Part shown: one piece after another, positions 17,723-26,393 of the stretch
How positions within the stretch are numbered: the first letter of the stretch is position 1
Layout: the number at the start of each line of letters is the position of its first letter
From: an uncultured Candidatus Saccharibacteria bacterium
GTDB taxonomy: Bacteria > Patescibacteriota > Saccharimonadia > Saccharimonadales > Saccharimonadaceae
Assembly: GCA_937936045.1 (NCBI GenBank)
Contig: CALGXC010000004.1
Location: forward strand, 372,001 to 436,000
DNA length: 64,000 nt
Direction of reading: 5' to 3'
Notes under the pieces: generated by a model
Database searches by the model: none
What the model saw: the letters and a program-made list of their open reading frames with translations, nothing else
Told to the model about the DNA's origin: nothing
Position numbers and translations under genes: made by a program

Positions 17723-18337
17723 ATGGAAAATACTAAATATATACTTATCGGGGTTGATCCGCAGAATGATTTTATCGGTGGAAGGCTTGCCGTTGCCGAA
17801 GCAGAGCAAATCATCGAACCCGTCAACTCCATTGCCGACGAGATACGAAAACACGATGGCACGGTTGTATTCACCCGAGACTGGCACCCCGAAAAAACAC
17901 CACATTTTGACAAATGGCCAGTTCACTGCGTAGCTAACACCAGAGGAGCTAAGTTTCACGAAGACCTAAATATCCAGCCTAGCGATATTATCATCAATAA
18001 AGGCACCGGTCAGACAGACGGATATTCTGGATGGGAAGGTAGAAGTGACAAGGGCGAGACTCTAGAATCTATCATAACACCAAAAACACCCCATGAAAAA
18101 GTTAAAGTATTTCTCGGCGGATTAGCAACAGATTTTTGCGTAGGATCTACTGCCCGAGATATCGCCGAACATTTCAAAGATGACAGGCGCGTTACTACAT
18201 ACCTACTTATAGACGCCATCCGCGCTGTAGGATTAACCCCAACAGCCGAAGAAGAAGCATTATCCGCAATGAAGGAGGCTGGAATATTAGCAATATCAAC
18301 CAAAGAAGCAAAGAAGATAATTCAGGAGGCGATTTAA
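17723..18337 (+). CDS. pncA: Nicotinamidase
   Basis: Hydrolyses nicotinamide to nicotinate for NAD salvage. The isochorismatase-fold catalytic triad is present as Asp12 (VDPQNDF), Lys93 (INKGTG) and Cys139 (GLATDFCVGS), and the metal-binding residues lie in DWHPEKTPHF (53-62). Length 204 is typical. A strong AAGGAGG precedes the ATG. The stop abuts the pncB start with no gap. Confidence 0.95.
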   Translation: MENTKYILIGVDPQNDFIGGRLAVAEAEQIIEPVNSIADEIRKHDGTVVFTRDWHPEKTPHFDKWPVHCVANTRGAKFHEDLNIQPSDIIINKGTGQTDGYSGWEGRSDKGETLESIITPKTPHEKVKVFLGGLATDFCVGSTARDIAEHFKDDRRVTTYLLIDAIRAVGLTPTAEEEALSAMKEAGILAISTKEAKKIIQEAI

Positions 18338-19579
18338 ATGGAGAAGAGTTCAAAAATATCACAAGGATTAGATTACTACAAAGCAACTATGGGGATAAAC
18401 GAGTTCCTTAAACATCCTGAAGCAGAAGTTACTTTCACACTGAAAAATCGCTCCCCTAATCTATTATCCGAATTTGTATCCCCAGTAGAATTACAGGATA
18501 GACTAAATGAGCTAGCTGAAGGATGGCAGCCCAGTGAGATTGCCTACTTAGCCGGACTACAAAACCAAGACGGCAAAGAGACATTTTCGCAAGAATACCT
18601 TGATTTCCTAATAAGTAACCACTTGCCTCCGGTCAATATCGGATATGATAAGCGCGGCGACCTAGCGGTTGAGACTACGGGAAAATGGCCCCTAGTTACA
18701 TTCTGGGAAACCGTTATCATGAGCGAGATAAATGAAATATATTTTCGTAATAAACTCGCACGCGAAGGTTACTCTTTGGAAGAAGTGTATGCCGAAGGAG
18801 ATCGCCGATTAGACGAAAAGATCAAATTATTAAAAAGCCGCCCAGATATTAAATTTTCTGATTTCGGCACAAGGCGACGTTTTAGTTTTAATTGGCATAG
18901 GCACGTAATTGAACGAGTTGCAAATGAGCTCCCTGATAATTTTGTCGGGACTTCAAATATATACTTGGCGCATAAACTAGGATTAAAACCAATTGGAACT
19001 TTTGCGCACGAAATGCCAATGGTCTATGCTGCACTGGCAGATAAAGCCGGAAACAACCCTCTAAGTGGTCACAATCAGGCACTAAGAGACTGGCAAAATA
19101 CATACGGCAACGAGCTATCAATTGCCTTAACTGATACATTTACAACCGACTTCTTCTTTGCTGACTTTACGCCCGAACAAATGACTTCGTGGAAAGGATT
19201 ACGACACGATTCTGGCGACCCAATAGAATTTGGAAATAAGGCTATTGAAATTTACAAAAAGAACGGAATTAATCCTTTAGAGAAAATTATCGTCTTTAGT
19301 GACGGACTTGATGTGGATGAAATTATTCGGATAGCTGATTACTTTAAGGACAAAATAAACGTAACATTCGGCTGGGGTACAGCTTTGACTAACGACCTTG
19401 GAATTACACCCAATAACTTTGTTATGAAAGCCACAGAAGTCGATGGAGTATCTACGGTCAAATTGAGCGACACCCCTGGCAAGCATACAGGTCCAGGTGA
19501 TAAAATTAGAAAGTATCGTGAATACGTAAAGGCAGCTTTGGCTGAAAATGCACTGAATAACACTCTAGTTGCTGTATGA
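18338..19579 (+). CDS. pncB: Nicotinate phosphoribosyltransferase
   Basis: Joins nicotinate and PRPP to give nicotinate mononucleotide. Family features include the N-terminal DYYKATM segment, the SDFGTRRRFSF loop, GTSN further on, the LRHDSGDP phosphate-binding segment and the SDGLDVDEI motif near the C-terminus. Length 413 is of the bacterial PncB type. AGGAGGCG precedes the ATG. Together with pncA it makes NaMN from environmental nicotinamide; nadD and nadE are not in this window. Confidence 0.94.
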   Translation: MEKSSKISQGLDYYKATMGINEFLKHPEAEVTFTLKNRSPNLLSEFVSPVELQDRLNELAEGWQPSEIAYLAGLQNQDGKETFSQEYLDFLISNHLPPVNIGYDKRGDLAVETTGKWPLVTFWETVIMSEINEIYFRNKLAREGYSLEEVYAEGDRRLDEKIKLLKSRPDIKFSDFGTRRRFSFNWHRHVIERVANELPDNFVGTSNIYLAHKLGLKPIGTFAHEMPMVYAALADKAGNNPLSGHNQALRDWQNTYGNELSIALTDTFTTDFFFADFTPEQMTSWKGLRHDSGDPIEFGNKAIEIYKKNGINPLEKIIVFSDGLDVDEIIRIADYFKDKINVTFGWGTALTNDLGITPNNFVMKATEVDGVSTVKLSDTPGKHTGPGDKIRKYREYVKAALAENALNNTLVAV

Positions 19580-19586
19580 AAAAACA

Positions 19587-20918
19587 ATGCCAATATCTAT
19601 AAATCGTAAATTATGGTATAACGGTCCAAATTACACCGCAGACAGCGTAATAATCAACACAATCGCACAAAAAATTCTTTTGATAAAACGATCCAGCGGT
19701 GAATGGGCACTACCTGGAGGGTTCATCAATTCCGAAGAAGACTCTTTTACCGCAGCAATTCGCGAAACAAAAGAAGAAACTGGAACGATAATTAGTGACA
19801 GTCCAATATTAATATACAAAGGGCTAGTTAATGATCCACGCAATAGTCAGACGTCATGGATCGAAACCAGTGCATATCTGTTCATAGTCAACGAACTATC
19901 AGAGGTGTCAGGACGAGACGATGCTATCGACGCAGCCTGGCTACCACTCAATAATTTGCCTAAATTATACGCATCACATGATGAAATAGTAGCCAGGGCT
20001 ATTGATTATTTGTCTTGCCGGTCGCTAATTAAGATAGCAGAGTTTTCCGAAAATGATCGCAATATTAACGGCGGTCATATGCAATACGACAAAATTATCG
20101 CCACAAAAAATGATCATTCGGTATTTATTAAGCGAACATCGACTAGATACGATGATATTAAGCGAAATAGACTGCGCCAATATCTGAGAAAAGAAGCGTT
20201 CACGATATCCTATCTGCGATGCCATGGATATAGCGGAATTCCACCCAGATCAATATTGCGAGACGATGACACTTTCATCATGGAGACAATGACGCCCAAC
20301 GAAGGTTGGCTATGGCGAGCAAAGAGCGAAACGCTAGACGCTTATATCAAATCAGCGAAGGAAAAGTTTGACGAGTTGGAAAATATACCATTGCCGCCTG
20401 ATACCTTTGATATCGAATCGTCACGCGATAGTTTTATTAAAGAAGGGTGGGCTTCGTTAGACGAGCAGAAAATAGCTAAATTGAGAGAGTTGTCATTAGG
20501 ATTCTTAGACAGATTAACGCCCCATAGCCAAAATATAGCTAAGAAATTATTGGCAGACTTACCCGCCCTACTAAGTGCCGGAAGCCGACATAGCGATCTA
20601 AAAAAATTAGTTTTTTGTCATCACGACATTCGACAATCAAATATGGCTTGGTGTCCCAAACGCGGCACCAAGTTAATCGACTGGAGTTGGTCTGGACCTG
20701 GAGAATCCGGTAGCGACATCACTAGCCTGCTAATCGACCTACATAAAAGCGGTCATAATATTTCAAACTATTACAAAGAAATAAATTTAGATCATTGTCT
20801 AACCTTAATGGGTTTCTGGCTAAACCATGCAACGTGGCCATATCGCGGCGACGACACTCTTAGATTTCAACAATTTTTATCGGCGTTAAGTGCATACGAA
20901 ATATATACAACTATTTAA
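19587..20918 (+). CDS. Nudix hydrolase fused to an APH/choline-kinase-like kinase
   Basis: Residues about 10-145 are a Nudix domain with an intact box (GGFINSEEDSFTAAIRETKE, continuing EETG), so it should be catalytic, unlike the regulator upstream. Residues about 160-440 resemble a protein-kinase-like small-molecule kinase: VFIKR for the ATP lysine, a KEAF helix, FIMETM hinge, HHDIRQSN catalytic loop and LIDWSW metal-binding Asp. It follows pncB by seven bases. A role in NAD-related metabolite phosphorylation and ADP-ribose clean-up is inferred from position. I chose ATG 19587 over an upstream TTG that overlaps pncB. Confidence 0.78.
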   Translation: MPISINRKLWYNGPNYTADSVIINTIAQKILLIKRSSGEWALPGGFINSEEDSFTAAIRETKEETGTIISDSPILIYKGLVNDPRNSQTSWIETSAYLFIVNELSEVSGRDDAIDAAWLPLNNLPKLYASHDEIVARAIDYLSCRSLIKIAEFSENDRNINGGHMQYDKIIATKNDHSVFIKRTSTRYDDIKRNRLRQYLRKEAFTISYLRCHGYSGIPPRSILRDDDTFIMETMTPNEGWLWRAKSETLDAYIKSAKEKFDELENIPLPPDTFDIESSRDSFIKEGWASLDEQKIAKLRELSLGFLDRLTPHSQNIAKKLLADLPALLSAGSRHSDLKKLVFCHHDIRQSNMAWCPKRGTKLIDWSWSGPGESGSDITSLLIDLHKSGHNISNYYKEINLDHCLTLMGFWLNHATWPYRGDDTLRFQQFLSALSAYEIYTTI

Positions 20919-21550
20919 GCATTCACAGCTTCAATCTCAACCGACAGCACTTCTTTTTTGATTGGCAAAGATTGACCGGGCTCGAACGTATAAACCAGTA
21001 ATTGGCCAAATGGCATTTCTACGTTCGCCATCTCGGCTTCCGGAACTTGGTCGAGATGTTTAATCAAAGCTCGAATAGAATTGCCGTGAGCCACCAATAA
21101 AATATTCTCACCGTTTTGTAATTTTGGTAAAATTTCTCGCTCGAAATATGGAACAACTCGCGCATAAACATCCTTCAAAGTTTCGCCACCCGGAACTGGA
21201 TAATCCCAACCGCGTCGAATACCATTAAAAGCCTCTTCGCCAATCTCCGCTTTAACTTCCCATTTATTTTTTCCAGTCAAATCGCCATAATCACGCTCGT
21301 TTAACTCAGTTGCATGCGTTGTTGGTAGATTTTCGACGCCACACCCTTCGAGTAGTGCCGCCAAAGTTTGTTGTGTACGTTTTAATGACGAAGTGTAAGC
21401 TTCATTAAATACCAAGCCTTTCAATAAAGCACCCAATCGCACCGTGTCATTATGACCCTTTTCCGTCAAGTTAACATCTGTCCAGCCAGTCCACTTACCG
21501 AGCAGATTCCACTCGCTCTCACCGTGCCGACTAATAACTAATATTCCCAT
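20915..21550 (-). CDS. gpmA: 2,3-bisphosphoglycerate-dependent phosphoglycerate mutase
   Basis: Interconverts 3- and 2-phosphoglycerate in glycolysis. The phospho-histidine motif is RHGESEWN (residues 8-15), and the ELNERDYGDLTGKNK segment and the second histidine in AHGNSIRAL are standard for GpmA. Length 211 is slightly short of E. coli (250). It overlaps the upstream Nudix gene as TAATG, with GGAGG as ribosome binding site, and meets the Nudix-kinase gene tail to tail with four bases shared. Confidence 0.94.
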   Translation of the reverse strand: MGILVISRHGESEWNLLGKWTGWTDVNLTEKGHNDTVRLGALLKGLVFNEAYTSSLKRTQQTLAALLEGCGVENLPTTHATELNERDYGDLTGKNKWEVKAEIGEEAFNGIRRGWDYPVPGGETLKDVYARVVPYFEREILPKLQNGENILLVAHGNSIRALIKHLDQVPEAEMANVEMPFGQLLVYTFEPGQSLPIKKEVLSVEIEAVNA

Positions 21551-22077
21551 TATTTTCCTCCAATCATCGGCGCAAAAAATTCTACAACTTCTTTCTTCAC
21601 GCCGTCATTATCAATAATTTTCGTATTTACGTAACCGAATTTATCAATTGCCCAAAATCTGATTGCCCAGAGTAGCGACATGTCTTCAAAATCAACTTCA
21701 TCTTTGGCAATAAATTTACTAGCTACAATTTCCGATTCCTGCAATTTTATCTCAGAAAAAGCATCGTTTTCTAACTTCGTAAAAAACACAAATTGATGTG
21801 TCAAAAATTCATCAGAATGACGCGAAGCAACCATCGCAAGCTTCAGATCCTTAGGATCGACTTGAATATCAACTTCTTCTTTCACCTCGCGCACCGCCGC
21901 TTCCAACGGAGATTCTCCAGCATCAACAATGCCACCAGGCAGCGACCAATGATCTTTATAGCCAGCCTTGACGATCAATAGTTCGCCCTGCTCATTTTCA
22001 ATCAACACCGCCGCACTAGAAAAACGTCTGTCCAAACTTGCCAGCCAAGCCCGTCGCTCTTCATCTGTAAATTTCAT
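21550..22077 (-). CDS. Nudix hydrolase
   Basis: A 175-residue protein with a complete Nudix box, GGIVDAGESPLEAAVREVKE continuing EEVD. The substrate is probably a nucleoside diphosphate derivative, but nothing in the sequence decides between MutT-like, ADP-ribose or other activities. Sits between rny and gpmA with one-base TAATG overlaps on both sides, so the three are co-translated. Confidence 0.85.
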   Translation of the reverse strand: MKFTDEERRAWLASLDRRFSSAAVLIENEQGELLIVKAGYKDHWSLPGGIVDAGESPLEAAVREVKEEVDIQVDPKDLKLAMVASRHSDEFLTHQFVFFTKLENDAFSEIKLQESEIVASKFIAKDEVDFEDMSLLWAIRFWAIDKFGYVNTKIIDNDGVKKEVVEFFAPMIGGK

Positions 22078-23573
22078 TATTTAGCAAACTCAATTGCTCG
22101 CGTTTCGCGAATCACGTTAACCTTAATCGTGCCAGGATACTGCATTGTCGACTCAATTTTCGTCGCAATATCTCGCGCCAATTTAATCGCCGACAAATCA
22201 TCAACCGTCTGAGGTCTCACAATCACACGAACTTCACGGCCGGCAGAAATTGCATAAGCCTTATCGATTCCCTCAAAGCTCGTAGCGACGTTTTCCAAAT
22301 CGCGCATTCGCTCTGCAAAATTCTCAGCAGAAACGTTACGCGCACCTGGACGCGCAGCCGAAGCCGCGTCACAAACTCGAACAATAATTGCCTCTGGAGT
22401 TGTCGCTTCGATATCATCGTGGTGTGCTTCGATTGCGTGAACAATTCTCTCGTCCATACCATACTTACGAGCCAATTCCGCCCCAATGTGATGATGTTTA
22501 CCCTCAATTTTATGCGATACCGCCTTACCGACATCATGAAGAAGTGTAGCAATTTTCGTAATGCGCACATCCGCACCGATTTCCTCAGCAATCATCCCCG
22601 CAATTTGCGCCATCTCAGTCGAATGCTTCAAAACGTTCTGCCCGAAGCTGGTGCGAAACTTCAGCTCACCAAGTAGTAATAGCATCTCCTTCGGAATCCC
22701 AACCACGCCAGTTTCGCGCATAGCATCTTCACCGGCTTGCCGAACCTCTTTTTCAATCTGTTTTTTAGCCTTAGCGACCACTTCTTCAATGCGTGCAGGA
22801 TGAATACGACCGTCCTTCATTAGCATCTCAAGACTCAGTCGAGCCACTTGTCGGCGAACAGGATCAAAACTCGACAAAATAATCATGCCGGGTGTATCGT
22901 CAACTAAAATATCGACGCCAGTTTCGCGCTGCAGTGCCTGAATATTACGCCCCTCCTTACCAATAATTCGACCCTTCATCTCGTCATCAGTCAATTTGAC
23001 CGCAGTCACTGTGCGCTCAGCAGTCACCTCACTACTCATCCGTTCCATCGCGGTCACTAGGATCATTTGCGCTCGCTCTTCAGCGTCATCCATTGCATCA
23101 TGTTGTAGTTTCGACACCAAACCGACCAAGTCTTGCTTAATGTCGCGCTCAGTCATCTGCATTAACTTGTCGGCAGCATCTTTTTTCTTCAATCCAGCGA
23201 TTTTTTCAAGCTTTTCCTGCTGACGTGTGCGAATATCGCGAATTTCATTTTTAAGATTATCAACTTCATCCTCATGCGCGCGCAATTTTTCTGCTCGTCG
23301 ATCAAGCTCTTCCAGCTTATTGTCCAGGGTTTTCTCGCGATCCGCCAAACGATTTTCAGTCTTTTGCCATTCCTTGCGACGTTCATTTTCAATCTTAAGC
23401 GCCTCATCCTTAGCCTTAAGGACAATGTCGCTAGCCTTAGTTTTTGCATCCGCCAGATCTCGCTCAATCTGATTTTTACCGTTAATTTGACGAGTTCGCT
23501 GATATCCAACAAGACCAGCAGCACCCGCGCCAGCTCCAATAGCCGCGGCAATAATTACTTCTATCATTATCAT
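22077..23573 (-). CDS. rny: Ribonuclease Y
   Basis: Membrane-bound endoribonuclease that starts mRNA decay. Order: an N-terminal membrane helix (residues 1-20, Ala/Gly rich), a long charged coiled coil to about 170, a KH domain (GRIIGKEGRNIQALQRETGV) and an HD domain with TLLHDVGKA and HHHIGAELAR as metal ligands. Length 498 is close to the usual 510-520. AAGGAA precedes ATG-ATA-ATG, so either Met1 or Met3 may start. A TATAAT lies about 110 bases upstream. Confidence 0.95.
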   Translation of the reverse strand: MIMIEVIIAAAIGAGAGAAGLVGYQRTRQINGKNQIERDLADAKTKASDIVLKAKDEALKIENERRKEWQKTENRLADREKTLDNKLEELDRRAEKLRAHEDEVDNLKNEIRDIRTRQQEKLEKIAGLKKKDAADKLMQMTERDIKQDLVGLVSKLQHDAMDDAEERAQMILVTAMERMSSEVTAERTVTAVKLTDDEMKGRIIGKEGRNIQALQRETGVDILVDDTPGMIILSSFDPVRRQVARLSLEMLMKDGRIHPARIEEVVAKAKKQIEKEVRQAGEDAMRETGVVGIPKEMLLLLGELKFRTSFGQNVLKHSTEMAQIAGMIAEEIGADVRITKIATLLHDVGKAVSHKIEGKHHHIGAELARKYGMDERIVHAIEAHHDDIEATTPEAIIVRVCDAASAARPGARNVSAENFAERMRDLENVATSFEGIDKAYAISAGREVRVIVRPQTVDDLSAIKLARDIATKIESTMQYPGTIKVNVIRETRAIEFAK

Positions 23574-23691
23574 TCCTTTCCGATCAGCCGCCCCTGAGTG
23601 TTCGTCTCAAGGAAAAATATCAACAGCCAATCAACTTCAAACTATCTAATTCGGCGAATCAAAAATCACAAACCGCCGTAATTTAATTATA
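23574..23691 (-). promoter_or_regulatory. rny promoter and long 5' leader
   Basis: TATAAT at 23686-23691 implies a leader of about 105 bases before rny, unusual in this window, where most leaders are absent or under 40 bases. It contains GC-rich complementary stretches (GGCGGTTTG, GGGGCGGC) that may fold. An autoregulatory element is possible but not shown. Confidence 0.4.
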
Positions 23692-23720
23692 CACGGTTTT
23701 GATGGTTTGGGCGATAAAAA

Positions 23721-24095
23721 TTATTTTCGCGGTGCAGTGATATTCGCGGCAGCGCCGTACTCTGGCATAACAATTTTTTCATTCTCGCCAGAACGCAATT
23801 TGCCCAAAGCCAAATCACGCCAATTGTCACCCATCACACCAACAATAGGAATATTCAAGCTGTCCGCCAAGGTATTCACAACCGTCAAACCAATTCTCAG
23901 CCCCGTAAAACTTCCTGGTCCTTTCATCACGCCAATGCCGCTTATCAGGTGCAAATCGCCAGTCTTTTCTTCCAAAAATTTCAACAAATTCCGCGCCAAC
24001 GTTCGCCCAGCTTCCCATTCAAAATCCTGACGATTTTCTCCATTGACTATTGTCAAAAAACATGTTGATGTTGAAGTGTCCAATAAAATTATCAC
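23721..24095 (-). CDS. tsaB: TsaB-like protein, N-terminal domain only
   Basis: TsaB is the ASKHA-fold partner of TsaD and TsaE in making t6A37 of tRNAs. Here MIILLDTSTSTCF (N-terminal ATPase-like strand) and GVMKGPGSFTGLRIG are clear, but the protein ends at 124 residues, about half the usual 220-240, and lacks the C-terminal domain. No downstream remnant of the missing half is seen before the rny promoter. It overlaps tsaE by four bases (ATGA). Either a minimal functional form or a decayed gene; the intact motifs and coupling favour the former. Confidence 0.82.
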   Translation of the reverse strand: MIILLDTSTSTCFLTIVNGENRQDFEWEAGRTLARNLLKFLEEKTGDLHLISGIGVMKGPGSFTGLRIGLTVVNTLADSLNIPIVGVMGDNWRDLALGKLRSGENEKIVMPEYGAAANITAPRK

Positions 24096-24550
24096 GCCAT
24101 ATTCTCCTTTATTTTTCCCAAAAGTTCATCAGATTTTTTGCCGCCAGGATAAAATTCTACAAGCCGCCCTTCTTCGCTAATCGCAGTAATTTTTATCACC
24201 AACCGATCACTCGGCAATGCATCATCGACAGCGCCAGCCCATTCAACTACAACCACCGAATTAGAAGCCGCTACTTCGCGAATCTCCTCGCTCATAATTC
24301 CAGCATTTCCCAATCTATAAAAATCGTAATGCGCCAAACTCAGACCACGAGGTGAATCGTACACGCGCGAAATCGTGAAAGTTGGACTCTGAACTGGCTC
24401 GTCAATCTCTAGAGCCTGCGCAATTCCCTTTGTCAATGTGGTTTTCCCCGCGCCAATATCACCGACCAATTCCAGAACTTCTCCACCAGAAACAGCCCGA
24501 CCAATTGCCGCGCCCAATTCTCGCATTTTCTCTTCACCAAAAATATTCAC
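24092..24550 (-). CDS. tsaE: tRNA threonylcarbamoyladenosine biosynthesis ATPase
   Basis: ATPase subunit of the t6A machinery. The Walker A motif is GDIGAGKTTLTKG (about residues 35-47), followed by QSPTFTISRVY and VVVEWAG, which are TsaE hallmarks. Length 152 is normal. It begins with GTG, six bases after TATAAT (24557-24562), with no Shine-Dalgarno: a leaderless GTG start. Pairs with tsaB; tsaD and tsaC are not in the window. Confidence 0.93.
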   Translation of the reverse strand: MNIFGEEKMRELGAAIGRAVSGGEVLELVGDIGAGKTTLTKGIAQALEIDEPVQSPTFTISRVYDSPRGLSLAHYDFYRLGNAGIMSEEIREVAASNSVVVVEWAGAVDDALPSDRLVIKITAISEEGRLVEFYPGGKKSDELLGKIKENMA

Positions 24551-24610
24551 TCTTATATTATACTATGCTAGCTTTTTTTTGGCGATAATAGTACAATAAC
24601 CATAAGAGTT

Positions 24611-26389
24611 ATGCGTGTTTCAGACCAGACAATTGAGAGCATTCTGAAACAAGGTGGGGTTGTTGATGAGCCGCAGCTTGCTGATTTGAAATTGATCGCT
24701 GAACGGTCGAAGCAAACATTGCAAGAGACCGCTATTGAACAAAAAGTCATTTCTGAGGAAGATTTGACAAAGTTGATCGGCGATTATATCGGCGTGCCTT
24801 TCGTGCGAATTGAGCCAAAGGATATTCCCGAAGACATATTGAAACGAATTCCTGAACATATCGCGCGCCAATATAATGTTGTGCTTTTTGAGAAAAATGA
24901 GGACGACAGCTTGTCGCTTGCGATGGAAGACCCAGACGACGTGCAGGCGTTGAACTTTATTCAGAAAGAAATTGGCTACAATACTAAGGTTTTCCTAGCG
25001 ACAAAAAGCAACATTTTGGACTGTTTGGAAAATTATCGCGGTAATATCAATGCCGAACTTGACGAAGTTATCGCAGTGCAAAAAGACGCTTCCGCCGAAG
25101 ACCAAAACGTTAGCCAAGATGATTTTGCAGAAAATTCACCAATTGCCCAAACGGTAAACTTACTCCTAGAATACGCTATAAAATCCAACGCTTCTGACAT
25201 TCACATTGAGCCACGCGAAGATTACGTTCAGGTTCGTTATCGAATTGACGGTGTTTTGAAAGAAGTTAACAAATTGCCACGAAACGTTCACGGCGCTTTG
25301 GTGAGCCGCATTAAAATTCTCTCCAATCTGAAAATTGACGAACGCCGCGTACCACAGGACGGACGATTTAAGATAAAAGTTTCAGGAAAACAATACGCGC
25401 TTCGCGTTTCGACATTGCCAATCGCTGACGGCGAAAAAGTAGTCATGCGTATTTTGGACGAATCGAACCAGGCTGTTAAGCTGGATCAGCTTGGATATTG
25501 GGGCCTGTCTCTCGCGACCGTAAAAGACGCAATGGCTCAGCCGAACGGAATGATCCTGGTGACTGGGCCGACTGGTTCGGGAAAATCGACCAGTTTGTTC
25601 AGTATCTTGTCGGAACTCAATACTCCAGACGTCAATATTTCCACAATTGAAGACCCAGTAGAATATAAAATCCCAGGAGTTAATCAAACCCAAACCAACG
25701 CCAAAGCCGGGATGACTTTCGCCTCAGGACTAAGGGCACTACTTCGCCAAGACCCAAATATCATCATGGTCGGAGAAATTCGCGACGGCGAAACTGCAAA
25801 CCTTGGTGTTCAAGCGGCGCTGACTGGGCACTTGGTGTTCTCCACTCTACACACAAATAATGCTGCGACATGTTTGCCGCGTCTGCTGGATATGGGAATT
25901 GAGCCATTCTTGATCGCTTCAACAGTGAAGGCGGTGATTGGACAGCGACTAGTTAGGCGCCTGTGTATGAATTGCCGCCAAGAATACACTCCAAACGAAG
26001 AAGAAATAAAGTATATCACCGAAATGTTTAAGATAAACACCGAGTCGATTAAAAAAATTCACAATCTCGAAGAGCAGGCTTTTGAAGATAAAATTGGTGG
26101 CGACACGCCTATGGGATCAACAGATTCAACAATCGGACGCTTATGGAAGCCAAACCCAGAAGGTTGCGACGAGTGCGGACATAACGGATTCAAGGGTCGC
26201 GTTGGTATTTACGAGGTTCTTGGCATATCCATCCCTATCCAAAAAATGATCACCGCCAACGCCACCAGCAACGATATTCAAGATCAAGCGATTTCCGAAG
26301 GCATGGTGACAATGCAGATGGACGGACTTATTAAATCACTGCGCGGGATCACCACCGTGGACGAAGTTTTGAGGGCAACAAGGGAGTAA
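24611..26389 (+). CDS. pilB: Type IV pilus assembly ATPase PilB
   Basis: Hexameric ATPase that powers pilin polymerisation at the inner face of the membrane. The N-terminal T2SSE-N/MshEN-like domain covers about residues 15-150. The motor domain has GPTGSGKST (about 319-327), an Asp box in STIEDPVEY, Walker B IIMVGEIRD (about 385) and a four-cysteine zinc site (CMNC...CDEC). Length 592 is typical. First gene of the pilus machinery operon, four bases ahead of pilC. Confidence 0.95.
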   Translation: MRVSDQTIESILKQGGVVDEPQLADLKLIAERSKQTLQETAIEQKVISEEDLTKLIGDYIGVPFVRIEPKDIPEDILKRIPEHIARQYNVVLFEKNEDDSLSLAMEDPDDVQALNFIQKEIGYNTKVFLATKSNILDCLENYRGNINAELDEVIAVQKDASAEDQNVSQDDFAENSPIAQTVNLLLEYAIKSNASDIHIEPREDYVQVRYRIDGVLKEVNKLPRNVHGALVSRIKILSNLKIDERRVPQDGRFKIKVSGKQYALRVSTLPIADGEKVVMRILDESNQAVKLDQLGYWGLSLATVKDAMAQPNGMILVTGPTGSGKSTSLFSILSELNTPDVNISTIEDPVEYKIPGVNQTQTNAKAGMTFASGLRALLRQDPNIIMVGEIRDGETANLGVQAALTGHLVFSTLHTNNAATCLPRLLDMGIEPFLIASTVKAVIGQRLVRRLCMNCRQEYTPNEEEIKYITEMFKINTESIKKIHNLEEQAFEDKIGGDTPMGSTDSTIGRLWKPNPEGCDECGHNGFKGRVGIYEVLGISIPIQKMITANATSNDIQDQAISEGMVTMQMDGLIKSLRGITTVDEVLRATRE

Positions 26390-26393
26390 TATT

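Noticed and set aside
22077..24095. Frameshift as the cause of the short tsaB
   Set aside because: I followed the other frames beyond its stop toward the rny promoter and saw no C-terminal TsaB sequence, so a simple frameshift does not explain it.
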